DNA of 41,767 nt, from the NCBI GenBank assembly GCA_902597675.1, contig CACJYR010000011.1, forward strand, positions 1 through 41,767. The letters run 5' to 3'. A model generated the notes under the pieces. It worked only from the letters and a program-made list of their open reading frames with translations. It made no database searches and was not told the origin of the DNA. The position numbers and the translations under genes were made by a program. Source of the stretch: an uncultured Pelagibacteraceae bacterium (GTDB taxonomy: Bacteria > Pseudomonadota > Alphaproteobacteria > Pelagibacterales > Pelagibacteraceae). Shown in pieces: positions 16,747-26,507 of the stretch. Position 1 is the first letter of the stretch, and the number at the start of each line of letters is the position of its first letter.

Positions 16747-17460
16747 ATGAGTTTTTTAATATTAGTAAGGCATGGACAAAGTACTTGGAATTTAGAGAAA
16801 AAATTTACTGGTTGGGTGGATGTTGATTTGACCGAAAAAGGTATATTGGAGGCAAAAAAAGCGGGATCCTTATTAAAAAACAAAAACATCAAAATTGATT
16901 TTTATTACACTTCTCTTCAATTAAGAGCAAATAATACTCTTAAAATAATTCAACAAGAATTAGATGATAAAAAAAATTTTACTAGAGCTTGGCAATTGAA
17001 TGAGAGACATTACGGAGCACTAACTGGTTTGAATAAAATTGAAATGAGTAAAAAAATTGGCGAGGATAAAATTTATGAGTTTAGAAGATCCTGGGATCTA
17101 AGACCAGATCCACTAAAAAAGGAAAGTCCATATCATCCAATTAATATTGATACTTATAAACAAATTCCGAAAGAATTATTACCTAACACCGAGTCTTTAA
17201 AAGATACTTATGAAAGAGTTATAAATTTTTTTGAAGAACACGTGAAAGAAAATTTGAAAAATAATAATGTTTTAATATCTGCACATGGAAATTCGATTAG
17301 AGCTCTATGTAAGAATTTATTTAATTTAGATAATACACAAATTTCTAGTTTAGAAATACCAACTGGAAACCCAATGTTAATAGAATTTAAAGAAAATTTT
17401 GTAATAGCGAAATGTGAATATCTTGATAAGGAAAGAGCTAAAGATCTTTTAGTTTTTTAA
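16747..17460 (+). CDS. gpmA: 2,3-bisphosphoglycerate-dependent phosphoglycerate mutase
   Basis: Glycolytic/gluconeogenic enzyme interconverting 3- and 2-phosphoglycerate. The phosphohistidine motif is LVRHGQSTWNLEKKFTGW; ERHYGALTGLNK and the second histidine in SAHGNSIRAL complete the active site. At 237 residues it matches the dPGM family, with no insertion. Transcribed alone; its last 23 bases overlap the 3' end of the convergent nucleotidyltransferase gene. Confidence 0.95.
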   Translation: MSFLILVRHGQSTWNLEKKFTGWVDVDLTEKGILEAKKAGSLLKNKNIKIDFYYTSLQLRANNTLKIIQQELDDKKNFTRAWQLNERHYGALTGLNKIEMSKKIGEDKIYEFRRSWDLRPDPLKKESPYHPINIDTYKQIPKELLPNTESLKDTYERVINFFEEHVKENLKNNNVLISAHGNSIRALCKNLFNLDNTQISSLEIPTGNPMLIEFKENFVIAKCEYLDKERAKDLLVF

Positions 17461-18127
17461 AGACATCTAAATTTGTTAAATGATAAAATTTTTTTTTGCT
17501 TTGAAAACCGATTAATTTATTTTCTTTTTGTAAATTATCCCATATTTTTGAAATAGAAAAATTTGAGACTTTATATTCTTTAAATAAACTTTTGTTCAGA
17601 ATTTGACAACCAATATATATCAAATCATTTTTTTCATTTTTTTTTAACAAATTATTTTCCAATGTAAAATCACCTAAAAAATTTTTATCGAAACTCAATT
17701 CTTTATTTGATAGCAGGAGAACATTATCTAATTTATTTGAAAAATAAAAATTTTGCATTTGAGTGATTTCATGAAAATAATCTTTGTGCCATAAAGTATC
17801 AGGGTTAAAAATTATGAAATCATTATCATCTGAATGATTGATCAAGTTTAATATTCCTCCACCTGTATTAAGTATTTCATTTTCTTCTTTGATTATTTGA
17901 ATATTTATTGGAAACTTTTTATTTTCAACAAATTCTGAAATTTGATCACCTAAATGAAATGTGTTGATAAAAATTTTTTGGATATCCAATTTCATAGTTA
18001 GATTTATGCAAATCTCTAACATTGTTTTATCATTTAATTTTAAAAGAGGTTTAGGTGTCTTTAAAGTAAGGGGATTTAACCTTATTCCGAGGCCTGCACA
18101 TAATATCAAAGCTGTTTTAATTCTCAT
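17438..18127 (-). CDS. murU: N-acetylmuramate-1-phosphate uridylyltransferase (MurU-like)
   Basis: Sugar-nucleotide transferase of 229 residues. The Rossmann-like N-terminus ALILCAGLGIRLNPLTLKTPKPLL is the nucleotide-binding GxGxRxxPxTxxxPKPL signature, and FIIFNPDTLW holds the metal-binding aspartate. MurU converts MurNAc-1-phosphate to UDP-MurNAc in the fosfomycin-bypassing recycling route. I assign MurU rather than a generic nucleotidyltransferase because its ATG overlaps by 4 bases the end of an AmgK-like kinase, the known partner. A mannose-1-phosphate or glucose-1-phosphate enzyme remains the alternative. Confidence 0.8.
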   Translation of the reverse strand: MRIKTALILCAGLGIRLNPLTLKTPKPLLKLNDKTMLEICINLTMKLDIQKIFINTFHLGDQISEFVENKKFPINIQIIKEENEILNTGGGILNLINHSDDNDFIIFNPDTLWHKDYFHEITQMQNFYFSNKLDNVLLLSNKELSFDKNFLGDFTLENNLLKKNEKNDLIYIGCQILNKSLFKEYKVSNFSISKIWDNLQKENKLIGFQSKKKFYHLTNLDVFKKLKDL

Positions 18128-19062
18128 TTAATCTTTTTAAAATTTTGATTTAATAAATTTTTCAAATCAATGAATATTTGGTTTTGATCAATACGCATAT
18201 TAATCAGTTGCCAAGTGTAGGGTATTAATCTTAGGTAATTTTTTTTTCTATCCCTGAGTGCTAGACGGGTAAATATTCCAATAATTTTTAAATTTCTTAA
18301 AACTGATAATATTTCAAAATCATTTTTGAATTTGTTAATATCCAATTTTTTTTGTTTTTTTATATAAAGTTTAAAGATTTTATCTTTAAATGAGTTAGAA
18401 GTTTTTAGTCTTACATCATCTATCAAAGAAGCTAAATCATAAGCTTTGTTTCCGATTAATGCGTCCTGACTATCAATAAGACCTATTTGGTTTTTAACTG
18501 ACATTAAATTTAAAACATGAAAATCTCTGTGGACAAAAATATTATCTTTTAATTTTAATTTCAAAGTTAATTCTTTAATAATCTTTTTAAAATTTTTACA
18601 AAAATTTTTTTTTTTCGATTTTGATAAATTATTCTTTACATACCAATCACAAAATAAATTTGCCTCATTTATCAAAATCTTTTTATCATATTTTGGAATT
18701 GTATAATTTTGATTTCTAAAATTTTTTACTTTTCTATTTTTTATAGACTGCATTTGTATTAACAATTTAATTATTTCATTAAAATAGCTTAGTTTGTTTT
18801 TACCCTTTTTTTTTAATATTTTAAAAAAAGTTTCGTTTCCAAAATCTTCTATTTCAATTAAATTTTCATCATATTTTTGGGTATATAATCTTGGTGCTAA
18901 TATTTTGTTTTTGTTTAAAATTTTATTTATTGCATCGTATACAAGTAAATTTTTAAATTTTTCTTTTTTGGCATAAACAATGATGGAAGATTTACCATTC
19001 ACTTTCTTTCTAAAAAAACTTCTAAAAGATGCATCTCCCTTTATTTTTTTTAATTTTGGCAT
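18124..19062 (-). CDS. amgK: Anomeric MurNAc/GlcNAc kinase (AmgK-like, APH fold)
   Basis: Aminoglycoside-phosphotransferase-fold kinase of 312 residues. The catalytic loop is IFVHRDFHVLNLM (HxDxxxxN) and the metal site is GLIDSQDALIGNKAYDLASL. The N-terminal MPKLKKIKGDASFRSFFRK resembles the AmgK nucleotide-binding start. In Pseudomonas and Caulobacter-type recycling, AmgK phosphorylates MurNAc at the anomeric position and MurU then activates it. The gene lies between tsaE and murU, a neighbourhood common in alphaproteobacteria, where this enzyme is often just called a phosphotransferase. It is lysine-rich like its neighbours. Confidence 0.8.
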   Translation of the reverse strand: MPKLKKIKGDASFRSFFRKKVNGKSSIIVYAKKEKFKNLLVYDAINKILNKNKILAPRLYTQKYDENLIEIEDFGNETFFKILKKKGKNKLSYFNEIIKLLIQMQSIKNRKVKNFRNQNYTIPKYDKKILINEANLFCDWYVKNNLSKSKKKNFCKNFKKIIKELTLKLKLKDNIFVHRDFHVLNLMSVKNQIGLIDSQDALIGNKAYDLASLIDDVRLKTSNSFKDKIFKLYIKKQKKLDINKFKNDFEILSVLRNLKIIGIFTRLALRDRKKNYLRLIPYTWQLINMRIDQNQIFIDLKNLLNQNFKKIK

Positions 19063-19075
19063 TCAGGAATAGAAG

Positions 19076-19525
19076 CTATAAACCTTTAATTTGCACAGAT
19101 CTAGTTTTGTGATCTTTTCCATACTCGAAAAATAATTCTATCAAATTTTTTGGTTTTTCTTTAATCATTTGTGGCCATTCTACTAAAGTAATTGTGTTTT
19201 TATTATCCTCAAATAAATCTAAATTTTTAATTTCCTCAACAGATTTTAATCTAAATAGATCATAATGATTTATCTTGAAACCATCTATTTGATACTCATT
19301 TAACAAATTAAAAGTGGGACTTGTAACTTCTGTTATCTCTAACTTATTAAGTTTTTGAATTTGATTAATTAAATATCTAATAAAGGTTGTTTTTCCTACT
19401 CCGATTTCGCCATATAAAAAAATAAAGCTTCCAGGTTTTATTTTTTTTAAAAATGTACCAGCGAGTTCCTTTGTTTCTTTTTCTGAAGATAAATCTATTT
19501 TATCACTTTTAATAGCGGTAGGCAT
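19076..19525 (-). CDS. tsaE: tRNA threonylcarbamoyladenosine biosynthesis ATPase
   Basis: YjeE-family P-loop ATPase that drives turnover of the TsaB-TsaD complex making t6A37 in ANN-decoding tRNAs. The Walker A motif is [24 protein letters not shown] and INHYDLFRL are the conserved segments, and ITLVEWP ends the core. I choose the ATG at 19525 ([11 protein letters not shown]), giving 149 residues and a 17-base overlap with ahcY. The ATG at 19555 would extend it by 10 residues further into ahcY. tsaB and tsaD are not in this window. Confidence 0.92.
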   Translation of the reverse strand: MPTAIKSDKIDLSSEKETKELAGTFLKKIKPGSFIFLYGEIGVGKTTFIRYLINQIQKLNKLEITEVTSPTFNLLNEYQIDGFKINHYDLFRLKSVEEIKNLDLFEDNKNTITLVEWPQMIKEKPKNLIELFFEYGKDHKTRSVQIKGL

Positions 19526-20795
19526 TAGGTTTAAAAGGACCTTCAACTCCGACACTAATATAGTCCGCCTGTTCTTTTGATAATTTGGTTAATTTTGCTC
19601 CAACTTTCTTTAGATGAAGTGTGGCAACCTTCTCATCTAGATGTTTTGGTAAAACATAAACTTTGTTCTCATAGTTTTTATGATTATTCCATAGCTCTAT
19701 CTGTGCAATCACTTGGTTAGTAAACGATGCGCTCATTACAAAACTTGGATGACCTGTGGCACATCCTAAATTAACTAATCTACCTTCTGCTAATAAAATA
19801 ATCCTTTTTTTACTTGGTAATTCTATCTCGTGAACTTGAGGTTTTACTTCAGTCCATTTATAATTTTTCAAAGCTTCAACTTGAATTTCATTATCAAAGT
19901 GTCCAATGTTACATAAAATTGCTCTATCTTTCATTTCTCTCATATGATCAGCTGTAACAATATCTTTGTTACCAGTTGCTGTAACGACGATGTCAGCTTT
20001 GCTAATTGCCTCTTCCATCAAAACCACTTCATAACCCTCCATTGCTGCTTGTAATGCACAAATTGGATCAGCCTCTGTAACTAATACTCTAGCACCGCTT
20101 TGTCTCAAAGATGCAGCACTTCCTTTACCAACATCTCCAAATCCAGCTACTATAGCAATTTTTCCAGACATCATAACATCTGTAGCTCTTCTTATGCCAT
20201 CAACTAAACTTTCTCTACATCCATAGAGATTATCAAATTTAGATTTGGTGACAGAATCATTTACATTTATTGCAGGCACTAACAAAGTTTTATCTTTTTC
20301 CATTTTATTAAGAGCTTTAATGCCTGTTGTTGTCTCCTCTGAAACACCTTTCACATTTTTAAGTAATTCTTCGTACTCTTGATGCATGATTGCAGTGAGG
20401 TCTCCTCCATCATCTAAAAGCATGTTAGGCATCCAATCTTTTTTAGCCTCAATCGTTTGTTTAATACACCAAATATATTCCTCTTCAGTTTCTCCCTTCC
20501 AAGCATATACTGGAATTCCAGCTTTGGCGATTGCAGCCGCTGCATGATCTTGAGTTGAAAAAATATTACAAGATGACCATCTTACCTCAGCACCTAAGGC
20601 AACAAGTGTTTCAATTAAAACTGCTGTTTGAATAGTCATGTGCAGACATCCAATAATTTTAGCTCCTTTTAGCGGTGACTTTCCAGTGTATTCTTCTCTT
20701 AAAGCCATTAAGCCAGGCATTTCACTCTCTGCTATTGAAATTTCTTTTCTTCCAAATTCAGCTTGGGTCAAATCTTTAACTTTGAAATCTTCCAT
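19509..20795 (-). CDS. ahcY: Adenosylhomocysteinase (SAH hydrolase)
   Basis: Cleaves S-adenosylhomocysteine to adenosine and homocysteine, relieving product inhibition of SAM methyltransferases and feeding methionine synthesis. The NAD-binding loop is [22 protein letters not shown]; other hallmarks are [27 protein letters not shown], the [17 protein letters not shown] segment, and the C-terminal [20 protein letters not shown] and PFKPNAYRY. At 428 residues it lacks the insertion of some bacterial forms. It heads the ahcY-tsaE-amgK-murU series, 45 bases after chvG. No SAH riboswitch is seen in that gap. Confidence 0.97.
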   Translation of the reverse strand: MEDFKVKDLTQAEFGRKEISIAESEMPGLMALREEYTGKSPLKGAKIIGCLHMTIQTAVLIETLVALGAEVRWSSCNIFSTQDHAAAAIAKAGIPVYAWKGETEEEYIWCIKQTIEAKKDWMPNMLLDDGGDLTAIMHQEYEELLKNVKGVSEETTTGIKALNKMEKDKTLLVPAINVNDSVTKSKFDNLYGCRESLVDGIRRATDVMMSGKIAIVAGFGDVGKGSAASLRQSGARVLVTEADPICALQAAMEGYEVVLMEEAISKADIVVTATGNKDIVTADHMREMKDRAILCNIGHFDNEIQVEALKNYKWTEVKPQVHEIELPSKKRIILLAEGRLVNLGCATGHPSFVMSASFTNQVIAQIELWNNHKNYENKVYVLPKHLDEKVATLHLKKVGAKLTKLSKEQADYISVGVEGPFKPNAYRY

Positions 20796-20840
20796 GGTGC
20801 GTCTTCTAACAATAAAGAATTAATTAATCAATAGAACTCT

Positions 20841-22382
20841 TTAAGCATTAGGAAATATAATTTCCATACTTGCTCCTTTTCTGTCTAATCTGTTAGATGC
20901 TCTTATTGTAGCATTATGTAAATCGACTAAATTTTTAACAATATTTAAACCAAGTCCTGAATGTTGTCCAAATTTGTCAGGTCTATTACTGTAAAATCTT
21001 TTAAATATTTTATTGGTATCTTTTTCTTTAAATCCTTGTCCCTCATCTAAAATATTGATTGAGACTTTATCATTTTCTAATTTTGAAACCTTAACAATTA
21101 CATCTTTATTATCACCACTGAAAGATATTGCATTATCCAAAAGATTAGCAACTATTTGTTCAATCCTATTTTCTATTCCATTTATCAAATATTTGTTTTT
21201 TCCATCGTTCGAATAAGAAATATTTATTCCTCTTTTTAATTTATAAATATTATTAAAATCATCTACTACTGATTTAATAATTGGCTCGATATCAAGTTTT
21301 TTAATTTTTTCTTTACTTAACGCAACTTCATCTTTAAGCATTTGTGAATAATCTGTAATTAATCTCTCAATTCTTTGAACATCATGACTCAAAATATCAA
21401 TTAATTTAATTCTTTGCTCAACATCAGTAGTATCATTTAAAATTTCAGATGCACTCTTGAGAGAAGCTAGTGGATTTCTTATTTCATGAACTAAATCTGT
21501 TGAAAAATTTTCAGCATGTGAAATTCTTTTAGTTAATTCATTTGTCATATCATCTAGTGACTTTGAGAGAAGTCCTAATTCATCATTTCTTTTTTTTAAA
21601 ATATCAAGATTAGTAACTTTAGAGTCTTTATTTCTGATTGTTTCAGTATACGTTACTAAATTTTTAATTGGTTTTAAGAAATATCTATTTAAAACAAAGG
21701 AGAAAATTAATATTACTAAACCAATAGCTAGAGCTGTTCTAATTATAAAAGTCTTTCTTTCATCTATAGCTGCTTTAACATCATTTGCATTTTCTGTAAT
21801 AGCTAAATAACCAATGTTTTCACCTTTTTGCATTACATTTTTAATTGTTGTCAGCTTAAATTTATTGAACTCTTCTTGGGTAAAAGTAAAAGGTGTTCCA
21901 AAATTTTTAGAGGATGCGTAATTTAAAAGTACATCATTAAGAGAAACAACGTTATTATTTCCAACATCAATATTTTTTTTCTCAGTGATTTCTTTAGTTT
22001 TTTTTTCAGTTAACACCTCAAATTCAACAATATCTAATCTTTGTGAAAATGATCTTGGATCAAGATCTAAGGTATCTGTATCACCAATTAAGTTTAGTTG
22101 ATTATCAAAAAATATCACTCTATCTAAATTTTGAAAAAGAAATCTTGTGGAAAAAAGAAATTTCCTGATGTCATCTTCTACAAATTCGACATTTAATCTT
22201 GTCAAATTATCAATTGTATTATTAATCACTTCAATGTGATTAGATGATTTTTTTTTTATCAAATTTGGTTGAACATTTTTTAAGTAAATAAAAAGAAAAA
22301 TTCCAATAATTGTAAAAAAAATAAAATTAATAAATAAAAATTTTTTTAATATAGATAAGTTTTTAAGAAGGTTGCTTAACAT
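20841..22382 (-). CDS. chvG: Sensor histidine kinase, ChvG-like
   Basis: Inner-membrane sensor of 513 residues. TM1 is at about 14-32 and TM2 at about 207-228, with a periplasmic sensor of some 170 residues between. A HAMP region follows (RYFLKPIKNLVTYTETIRNKD), then the HisKA domain with phospho-acceptor His299 in DLVHEIRNPLASLKSAS. The ATPase domain shows the N-box NLLDNAISFS, the G1 box ILDEGQGF and the G2 box HSGLGLNIV. Its ATG overlaps the response-regulator stop (TGATG). The ChvG/ExoS/BatS family senses acid or envelope stress in alphaproteobacteria; assignment rests on domain plan and partner. Confidence 0.88.
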   Translation of the reverse strand: MLSNLLKNLSILKKFLFINFIFFTIIGIFLFIYLKNVQPNLIKKKSSNHIEVINNTIDNLTRLNVEFVEDDIRKFLFSTRFLFQNLDRVIFFDNQLNLIGDTDTLDLDPRSFSQRLDIVEFEVLTEKKTKEITEKKNIDVGNNNVVSLNDVLLNYASSKNFGTPFTFTQEEFNKFKLTTIKNVMQKGENIGYLAITENANDVKAAIDERKTFIIRTALAIGLVILIFSFVLNRYFLKPIKNLVTYTETIRNKDSKVTNLDILKKRNDELGLLSKSLDDMTNELTKRISHAENFSTDLVHEIRNPLASLKSASEILNDTTDVEQRIKLIDILSHDVQRIERLITDYSQMLKDEVALSKEKIKKLDIEPIIKSVVDDFNNIYKLKRGINISYSNDGKNKYLINGIENRIEQIVANLLDNAISFSGDNKDVIVKVSKLENDKVSINILDEGQGFKEKDTNKIFKRFYSNRPDKFGQHSGLGLNIVKNLVDLHNATIRASNRLDRKGASMEIIFPNA

Positions 22383-23089
22383 CAGCTAACATTCCACCTA
22401 TATCCACTTCCATATCTGGTTTCTATAGCTGAAAATTCAGGGTCAACCTTTTTAAATTTTTTTCTTATTCTTTTTACATGACTATCTATTGTTCTGTCCT
22501 CTATATCGGTATCTTCTCTATAAGCTATATCCATCAATTGAGCTCTTTCTTTGATTATACCTGGTCTTTTTGCTAATTCTTTAACTAATAAAAATTCAGT
22601 CGTAGTAAGTTTGTCTGGCAATTGTTTACCATTCCATTCACACTCTAATTGTGAAGGATCTAGTTTTAACTTACCGTGAGATATTATACTTTTGTTTTCC
22701 TCAATAATTTCTTTTGAATCTTTCTTTCTAAGTTGCACTCTTATTCTCTCAATCAACACTTTAATTGAAAAGCCTCCGGATTTTTTTATGAAATCATCTG
22801 CTCCTAATTTCAACCCAAGTAATTCATCAATTTCATCATCTTTAGAGGTCAAAAAAATAACTGGTAATGAAGTTTTTTTTCTTAACTTTTTAAGTAGTTC
22901 TTCTCCATCCATTTTTGGCATTTTAATATCAACGATTGCTAGATCCGGCGGGGTTCTAGTTAAGCCAATTAAAGCACTTTCACCATCAATATATGTTTGA
23001 ACTTTAAATCCCTCTTTCTCTAAAGCTATACTCAGACTTGTTAAAATATTTCTATCATCGTCGACAAGGGCAATTGTTTGTTTCTGCAT
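22382..23089 (-). CDS. chvI: Response regulator, ChvI-like (OmpR family)
   Basis: Receiver domain (about 5-120) with the phospho-acceptor in [19 protein letters not shown], the conserved threonine in LPVIFLTSK and lysine in [11 protein letters not shown], then an OmpR-type winged helix (about 140-233) ending [25 protein letters not shown] is typical of ChvI. The start is the ATG at 23089 ([12 protein letters not shown]); the in-frame TTG at 23095 is not needed. A TATAAT at 23095-23100 (minus strand) sits so close that the message could be leaderless. It forms an operon with chvG, which begins within its stop codon. Confidence 0.9.
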   Translation of the reverse strand: MQKQTIALVDDDRNILTSLSIALEKEGFKVQTYIDGESALIGLTRTPPDLAIVDIKMPKMDGEELLKKLRKKTSLPVIFLTSKDDEIDELLGLKLGADDFIKKSGGFSIKVLIERIRVQLRKKDSKEIIEENKSIISHGKLKLDPSQLECEWNGKQLPDKLTTTEFLLVKELAKRPGIIKERAQLMDIAYREDTDIEDRTIDSHVKRIRKKFKKVDPEFSAIETRYGSGYRWNVS

Positions 23090-23134
23090 ACTCAATTATA
23101 AAAATACTAAATTGTTCTAATTTGGGCAATTAAA

Positions 23135-25909
23135 TTAATGAAGTGTACCCCAATTTTCTCCAGTATTTAGATCAACTGTTAAAGGTATAGAAAAAGAATG
23201 CTGTTCACTCTTAACAACACTAGACATTTCATCAATTATAATTTTACTGATTCTTTTTGTTTCTTCTTTGGGAGTTTCAAAAATTAACTCATCATGGATT
23301 TGCAACAACATTTTTGTATTTTGATTTTTTTGATCACTTAATTTTTTATTAAGTCTTATCATGGCTAATCTCATTATTTCTGCAGCGGAACCTTGTATTG
23401 GAGCATTAATTGCTGCGCGCTCTTGGAAATTTCTAATATTATAGTTTTTATCGTTGATATTAATAAAATGTGATCGTCTTCCAAAAATATTATTCACAAA
23501 TCCACTTTTTCTACAAAACTTTATTGTTCGGTCCATATAAATTTTGATTTCAGGAAATTTTAAAAAATAAGCATTAAGAAATTCCTCAGCTTCATGATTA
23601 GTAACATTAATTTGTTTTGCTAATCCATATTGTGAAATCCCATATATAATTCCAAAATTTATAGCTTTAGCTTTTCTTCTCTGATCTTGATTTACTTTTT
23701 TTATATCAACATTAAAAATTTGACTAGCTGTGAGTGAATGGATATCTTCGTTGTTTTTGAAAGCTTTTTTTAATCCTTTCACGTCAGCCAAATCAGCTAA
23801 AATTCTCATCTCAATTTGGTTATAATCTGCAGAAATTAAAACATGATCTTTTTTGGCTATAAATGCTTTACGAATATCTTTACCATCCTCAGATTTAATC
23901 GGAATATTTTGTAAGTTTGGATCGCTTGATGCTAATCTGCCAGTTGTAGTAGCTGCTAATAAAAAAGAGGTATGTACTCTTTGTGTGTTAGGATTGATAT
24001 GTTCCGGCAAGGAATCTGAGTAGGTATTTTTCAATTTAGATACCTGTCTCCAATCCAATACTAATTGGGGAAACTTATGACCTTTAAATGCTAAATCTTC
24101 TAAAACCGAAGCGCTTGTTGCAAAACTTCCCTTTTTTGTTTTTTTTAAATCTGCAATTTTAAGATCATTATATAATATTTCCCCAAGTTGTTTTGGTGAT
24201 GCAATATTAAATTTTTTTTTAGATATTTTAAAAACTTCATTTTGAATTTTAACAATCTTTTTTTCAAATTTAGTGGATAATGATTTTAAAAATTTATTAT
24301 CTATTTTAACTCCCTCAATTTCCATAAAAGCAAGAATTTTTAATAAAGGCTTTTCAAATATCTCGTAGATATTTATCATTTTTTCATCCTTCAAACTTTT
24401 TTGAAATTTTTTGTATAATCTAAATGTAATATCAGCATCTTCGGCTGCGTAATCTTTGGCTTTTTCAACATCTACTTCACTGAAATTAATCTCCTTTTTT
24501 CCTGTGCCAACTAAATCTTTAAAAGATATTGTTTTATGGTTTAAATGAATTTCTGACAATGTATCCATATTATGTCTATTTTTTCCTGCATCAAGAACAT
24601 AGGACATCAGCATAGTATCTTCCATTGAAGTCATATTAATTCCATGTTTGAAAAAAACTATAAAATCAAATTTTATATTTTGACCTATTTTTTTGATACT
24701 AGGATCCTCGAGTAAAGGTTTTAACTTTTTTAAAACTAAATCTTTTTCGATACATTTGTTAGATTTATGACCGATAGGAATATAACAAGCTTTTCCAATT
24801 TTTGAGCTTAATGAAACACCGACTAGATCTGCCTGATGAGGATCTAATGAATTTGTTTCGGTATCTACCGCAACTTCTCCTAACTCTTCAGCTTCAGTTA
24901 TCCAGTTGTCGATTTGTTCCAAATTTTCAATTAGATAATATTCTTTTTTATTAATTGCTTTTTGATTTTTTTCAATTTTAACCTCGTTTTTGATACTTGC
25001 CAAATTTGGTTCTCCATATGCAGAAATAGCTGAACTCAACAATCTATTAAATTCCATCTCCCTCAAAAATTTATAGAGTTTATCTTTATCAATACTTTTT
25101 AATTCAAGATCAGTTAGATTTTTATTTACTGGAGCATCACTTTTTAATGTCACTAATTTTTTACTTATTAAAGCCTTATCTTTATTCTCAATAAGTGTTT
25201 CTCTTCTTTTGTTTTGCTTAATTTCATGAGCAGATTTTAAAAGTTTTTCAAGGTCTCCATATTTATTAATTAATTCTGCAGCTGTTTTAACACCAATTCC
25301 AGGAACTCCTGGTACATTATCACTGCTATCACCAGCTAGAGCCTGGACATCAATTACCTTACTTGCACCTACACCAAATTTATTCTTAATATCTTCCTCT
25401 GAAATAAACTTATTTTTCATTGGATCATAAATACGAACGTTTTTTTTATATAATTGCATTAAATCCTTATCTGAGGACACTATTGTTACTTTTGCACCTT
25501 CTTTTAAAATCGTTTCAACATACGTTGCAATCAAGTCATCGGCTTCATAATTAATCAATTCCAATGAAGGTAAATTAAAAGCTAATACTGATTTTCTGAT
25601 ATAATCAAATTGAGGAGCTAAATCATCAGGTGCTTCAGCTCTATTAGCTTTGTAATCACTATAAATTTCGTTTCTGAAAGTTTTTCTAGCAGAGTCAAAT
25701 ATAACTGCAAAATGTGTTGGTTTTTGTAAATTTTGATTTGACTTTGAATCCTCTAGAAGTTTAAAAAGCATGCTGCAAAAACCACTCACTGCTCCAGTCG
25801 GTAATCCATCACTTTTACGCGTTAATGGTGGTAACGCATAATACGCTCTAAAAATGTAACCTGATCCATCAATTAAATAAAAATGATCTGTTTTTTTAAT
25901 TTTTCCCAT
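23135..25909 (-). CDS. polA: DNA polymerase I
   Basis: Replication/repair polymerase of 924 residues with all three domains. The 5'-3' exonuclease (about 1-290) has YLIDGSGYIFRAYYALPP and the helix-hairpin-helix VPGIGVKTAAELI. The 3'-5' exonuclease (about 330-505) keeps its acidic residues in AVDTETNSLDP, IKFDFIVFF and YAAEDADITFRLY, so proofreading should be active. The polymerase domain (about 530-924) has ISADYNQIEMRILADLA (motif A), RRKAKAINFGIIYG (motif B) and LLQIHDELIFE (motif C). It stands between two unrelated genes and diverges from bioY. Confidence 0.97.
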   Translation of the reverse strand: MGKIKKTDHFYLIDGSGYIFRAYYALPPLTRKSDGLPTGAVSGFCSMLFKLLEDSKSNQNLQKPTHFAVIFDSARKTFRNEIYSDYKANRAEAPDDLAPQFDYIRKSVLAFNLPSLELINYEADDLIATYVETILKEGAKVTIVSSDKDLMQLYKKNVRIYDPMKNKFISEEDIKNKFGVGASKVIDVQALAGDSSDNVPGVPGIGVKTAAELINKYGDLEKLLKSAHEIKQNKRRETLIENKDKALISKKLVTLKSDAPVNKNLTDLELKSIDKDKLYKFLREMEFNRLLSSAISAYGEPNLASIKNEVKIEKNQKAINKKEYYLIENLEQIDNWITEAEELGEVAVDTETNSLDPHQADLVGVSLSSKIGKACYIPIGHKSNKCIEKDLVLKKLKPLLEDPSIKKIGQNIKFDFIVFFKHGINMTSMEDTMLMSYVLDAGKNRHNMDTLSEIHLNHKTISFKDLVGTGKKEINFSEVDVEKAKDYAAEDADITFRLYKKFQKSLKDEKMINIYEIFEKPLLKILAFMEIEGVKIDNKFLKSLSTKFEKKIVKIQNEVFKISKKKFNIASPKQLGEILYNDLKIADLKKTKKGSFATSASVLEDLAFKGHKFPQLVLDWRQVSKLKNTYSDSLPEHINPNTQRVHTSFLLAATTTGRLASSDPNLQNIPIKSEDGKDIRKAFIAKKDHVLISADYNQIEMRILADLADVKGLKKAFKNNEDIHSLTASQIFNVDIKKVNQDQRRKAKAINFGIIYGISQYGLAKQINVTNHEAEEFLNAYFLKFPEIKIYMDRTIKFCRKSGFVNNIFGRRSHFININDKNYNIRNFQERAAINAPIQGSAAEIMRLAMIRLNKKLSDQKNQNTKMLLQIHDELIFETPKEETKRISKIIIDEMSSVVKSEQHSFSIPLTVDLNTGENWGTLH

Positions 25910-25955
25910 TAGAAATTAATATAGATTATCGACAGAAATAAGAGTATTATTTTTT

Positions 25956-26507
25956 ATGGAACTTATAAAGCAAAATACACAAGCCCAAATAATTAAATCA
26001 ATACTTGTAATTTTTTTAGGTTCTGTGTTACTTGCTGTCTCAGCAAAAATTAAAATTCCTTTCTATCCAGTTCCAATGACAATGCAAACTTTTGTAGTTA
26101 TTTTTGTTGGAATAAGCTTTGGATATAAAATAGGTGTTGCGACAATTGGTTTATATTTAATTGAGGGAATTGCAGGTCTTCCTGTGTTTTCAAATTCCCC
26201 AGAAAGAGGAATAGGTTTAGCTTATTTTACAGGTCCAACAATGGGCTATCTAATTGGATTTCTTTCAGCCTGTTTTTTAGCTTCTTTTGTAAAATTAAAA
26301 GATAATTATTTAATCATTTTCTTAAAACTTATACTTGCAGTATCAACAATCTATATTTTTGGTATTTTGTGGTTAGGGACACTAATCGGATGGGACAAAC
26401 CTATATTCGATTTAGGTGTTAAGCCTTTTCTATTAGCTGAAATATTTAAGATAGCTTTACTAGTGCTTATTGCTAAGAAAATTTTAAAATTTAGAAAACT
26501 TATTTAG
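25956..26507 (+). CDS. bioY: Biotin transporter BioY (ECF S component)
   Basis: Membrane S component of an energy-coupling-factor importer for biotin; 183 residues with about six membrane segments. The family signature is seen in IPFYPVPMTMQTFVVIFVG, GLPVFSNSPERGIGLAYFTGPTMGYLIGF and GTLIGWDKPIFDLGVKPFL. No bioM/bioN energising genes lie nearby; solitary BioY proteins are known to transport alone or use a shared ECF module. Its end overlaps the convergent regA gene by 8 bases. It suggests that the cell can scavenge biotin. Confidence 0.93.
   Translation: MELIKQNTQAQIIKSILVIFLGSVLLAVSAKIKIPFYPVPMTMQTFVVIFVGISFGYKIGVATIGLYLIEGIAGLPVFSNSPERGIGLAYFTGPTMGYLIGFLSACFLASFVKLKDNYLIIFLKLILAVSTIYIFGILWLGTLIGWDKPIFDLGVKPFLLAEIFKIALLVLIAKKILKFRKLI

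Noticed and set aside
20796-20840. Possible SAH riboswitch in front of ahcY
   Set aside because: The gap is only 45 bases and contains none of the GC-rich conserved SAH aptamer elements.
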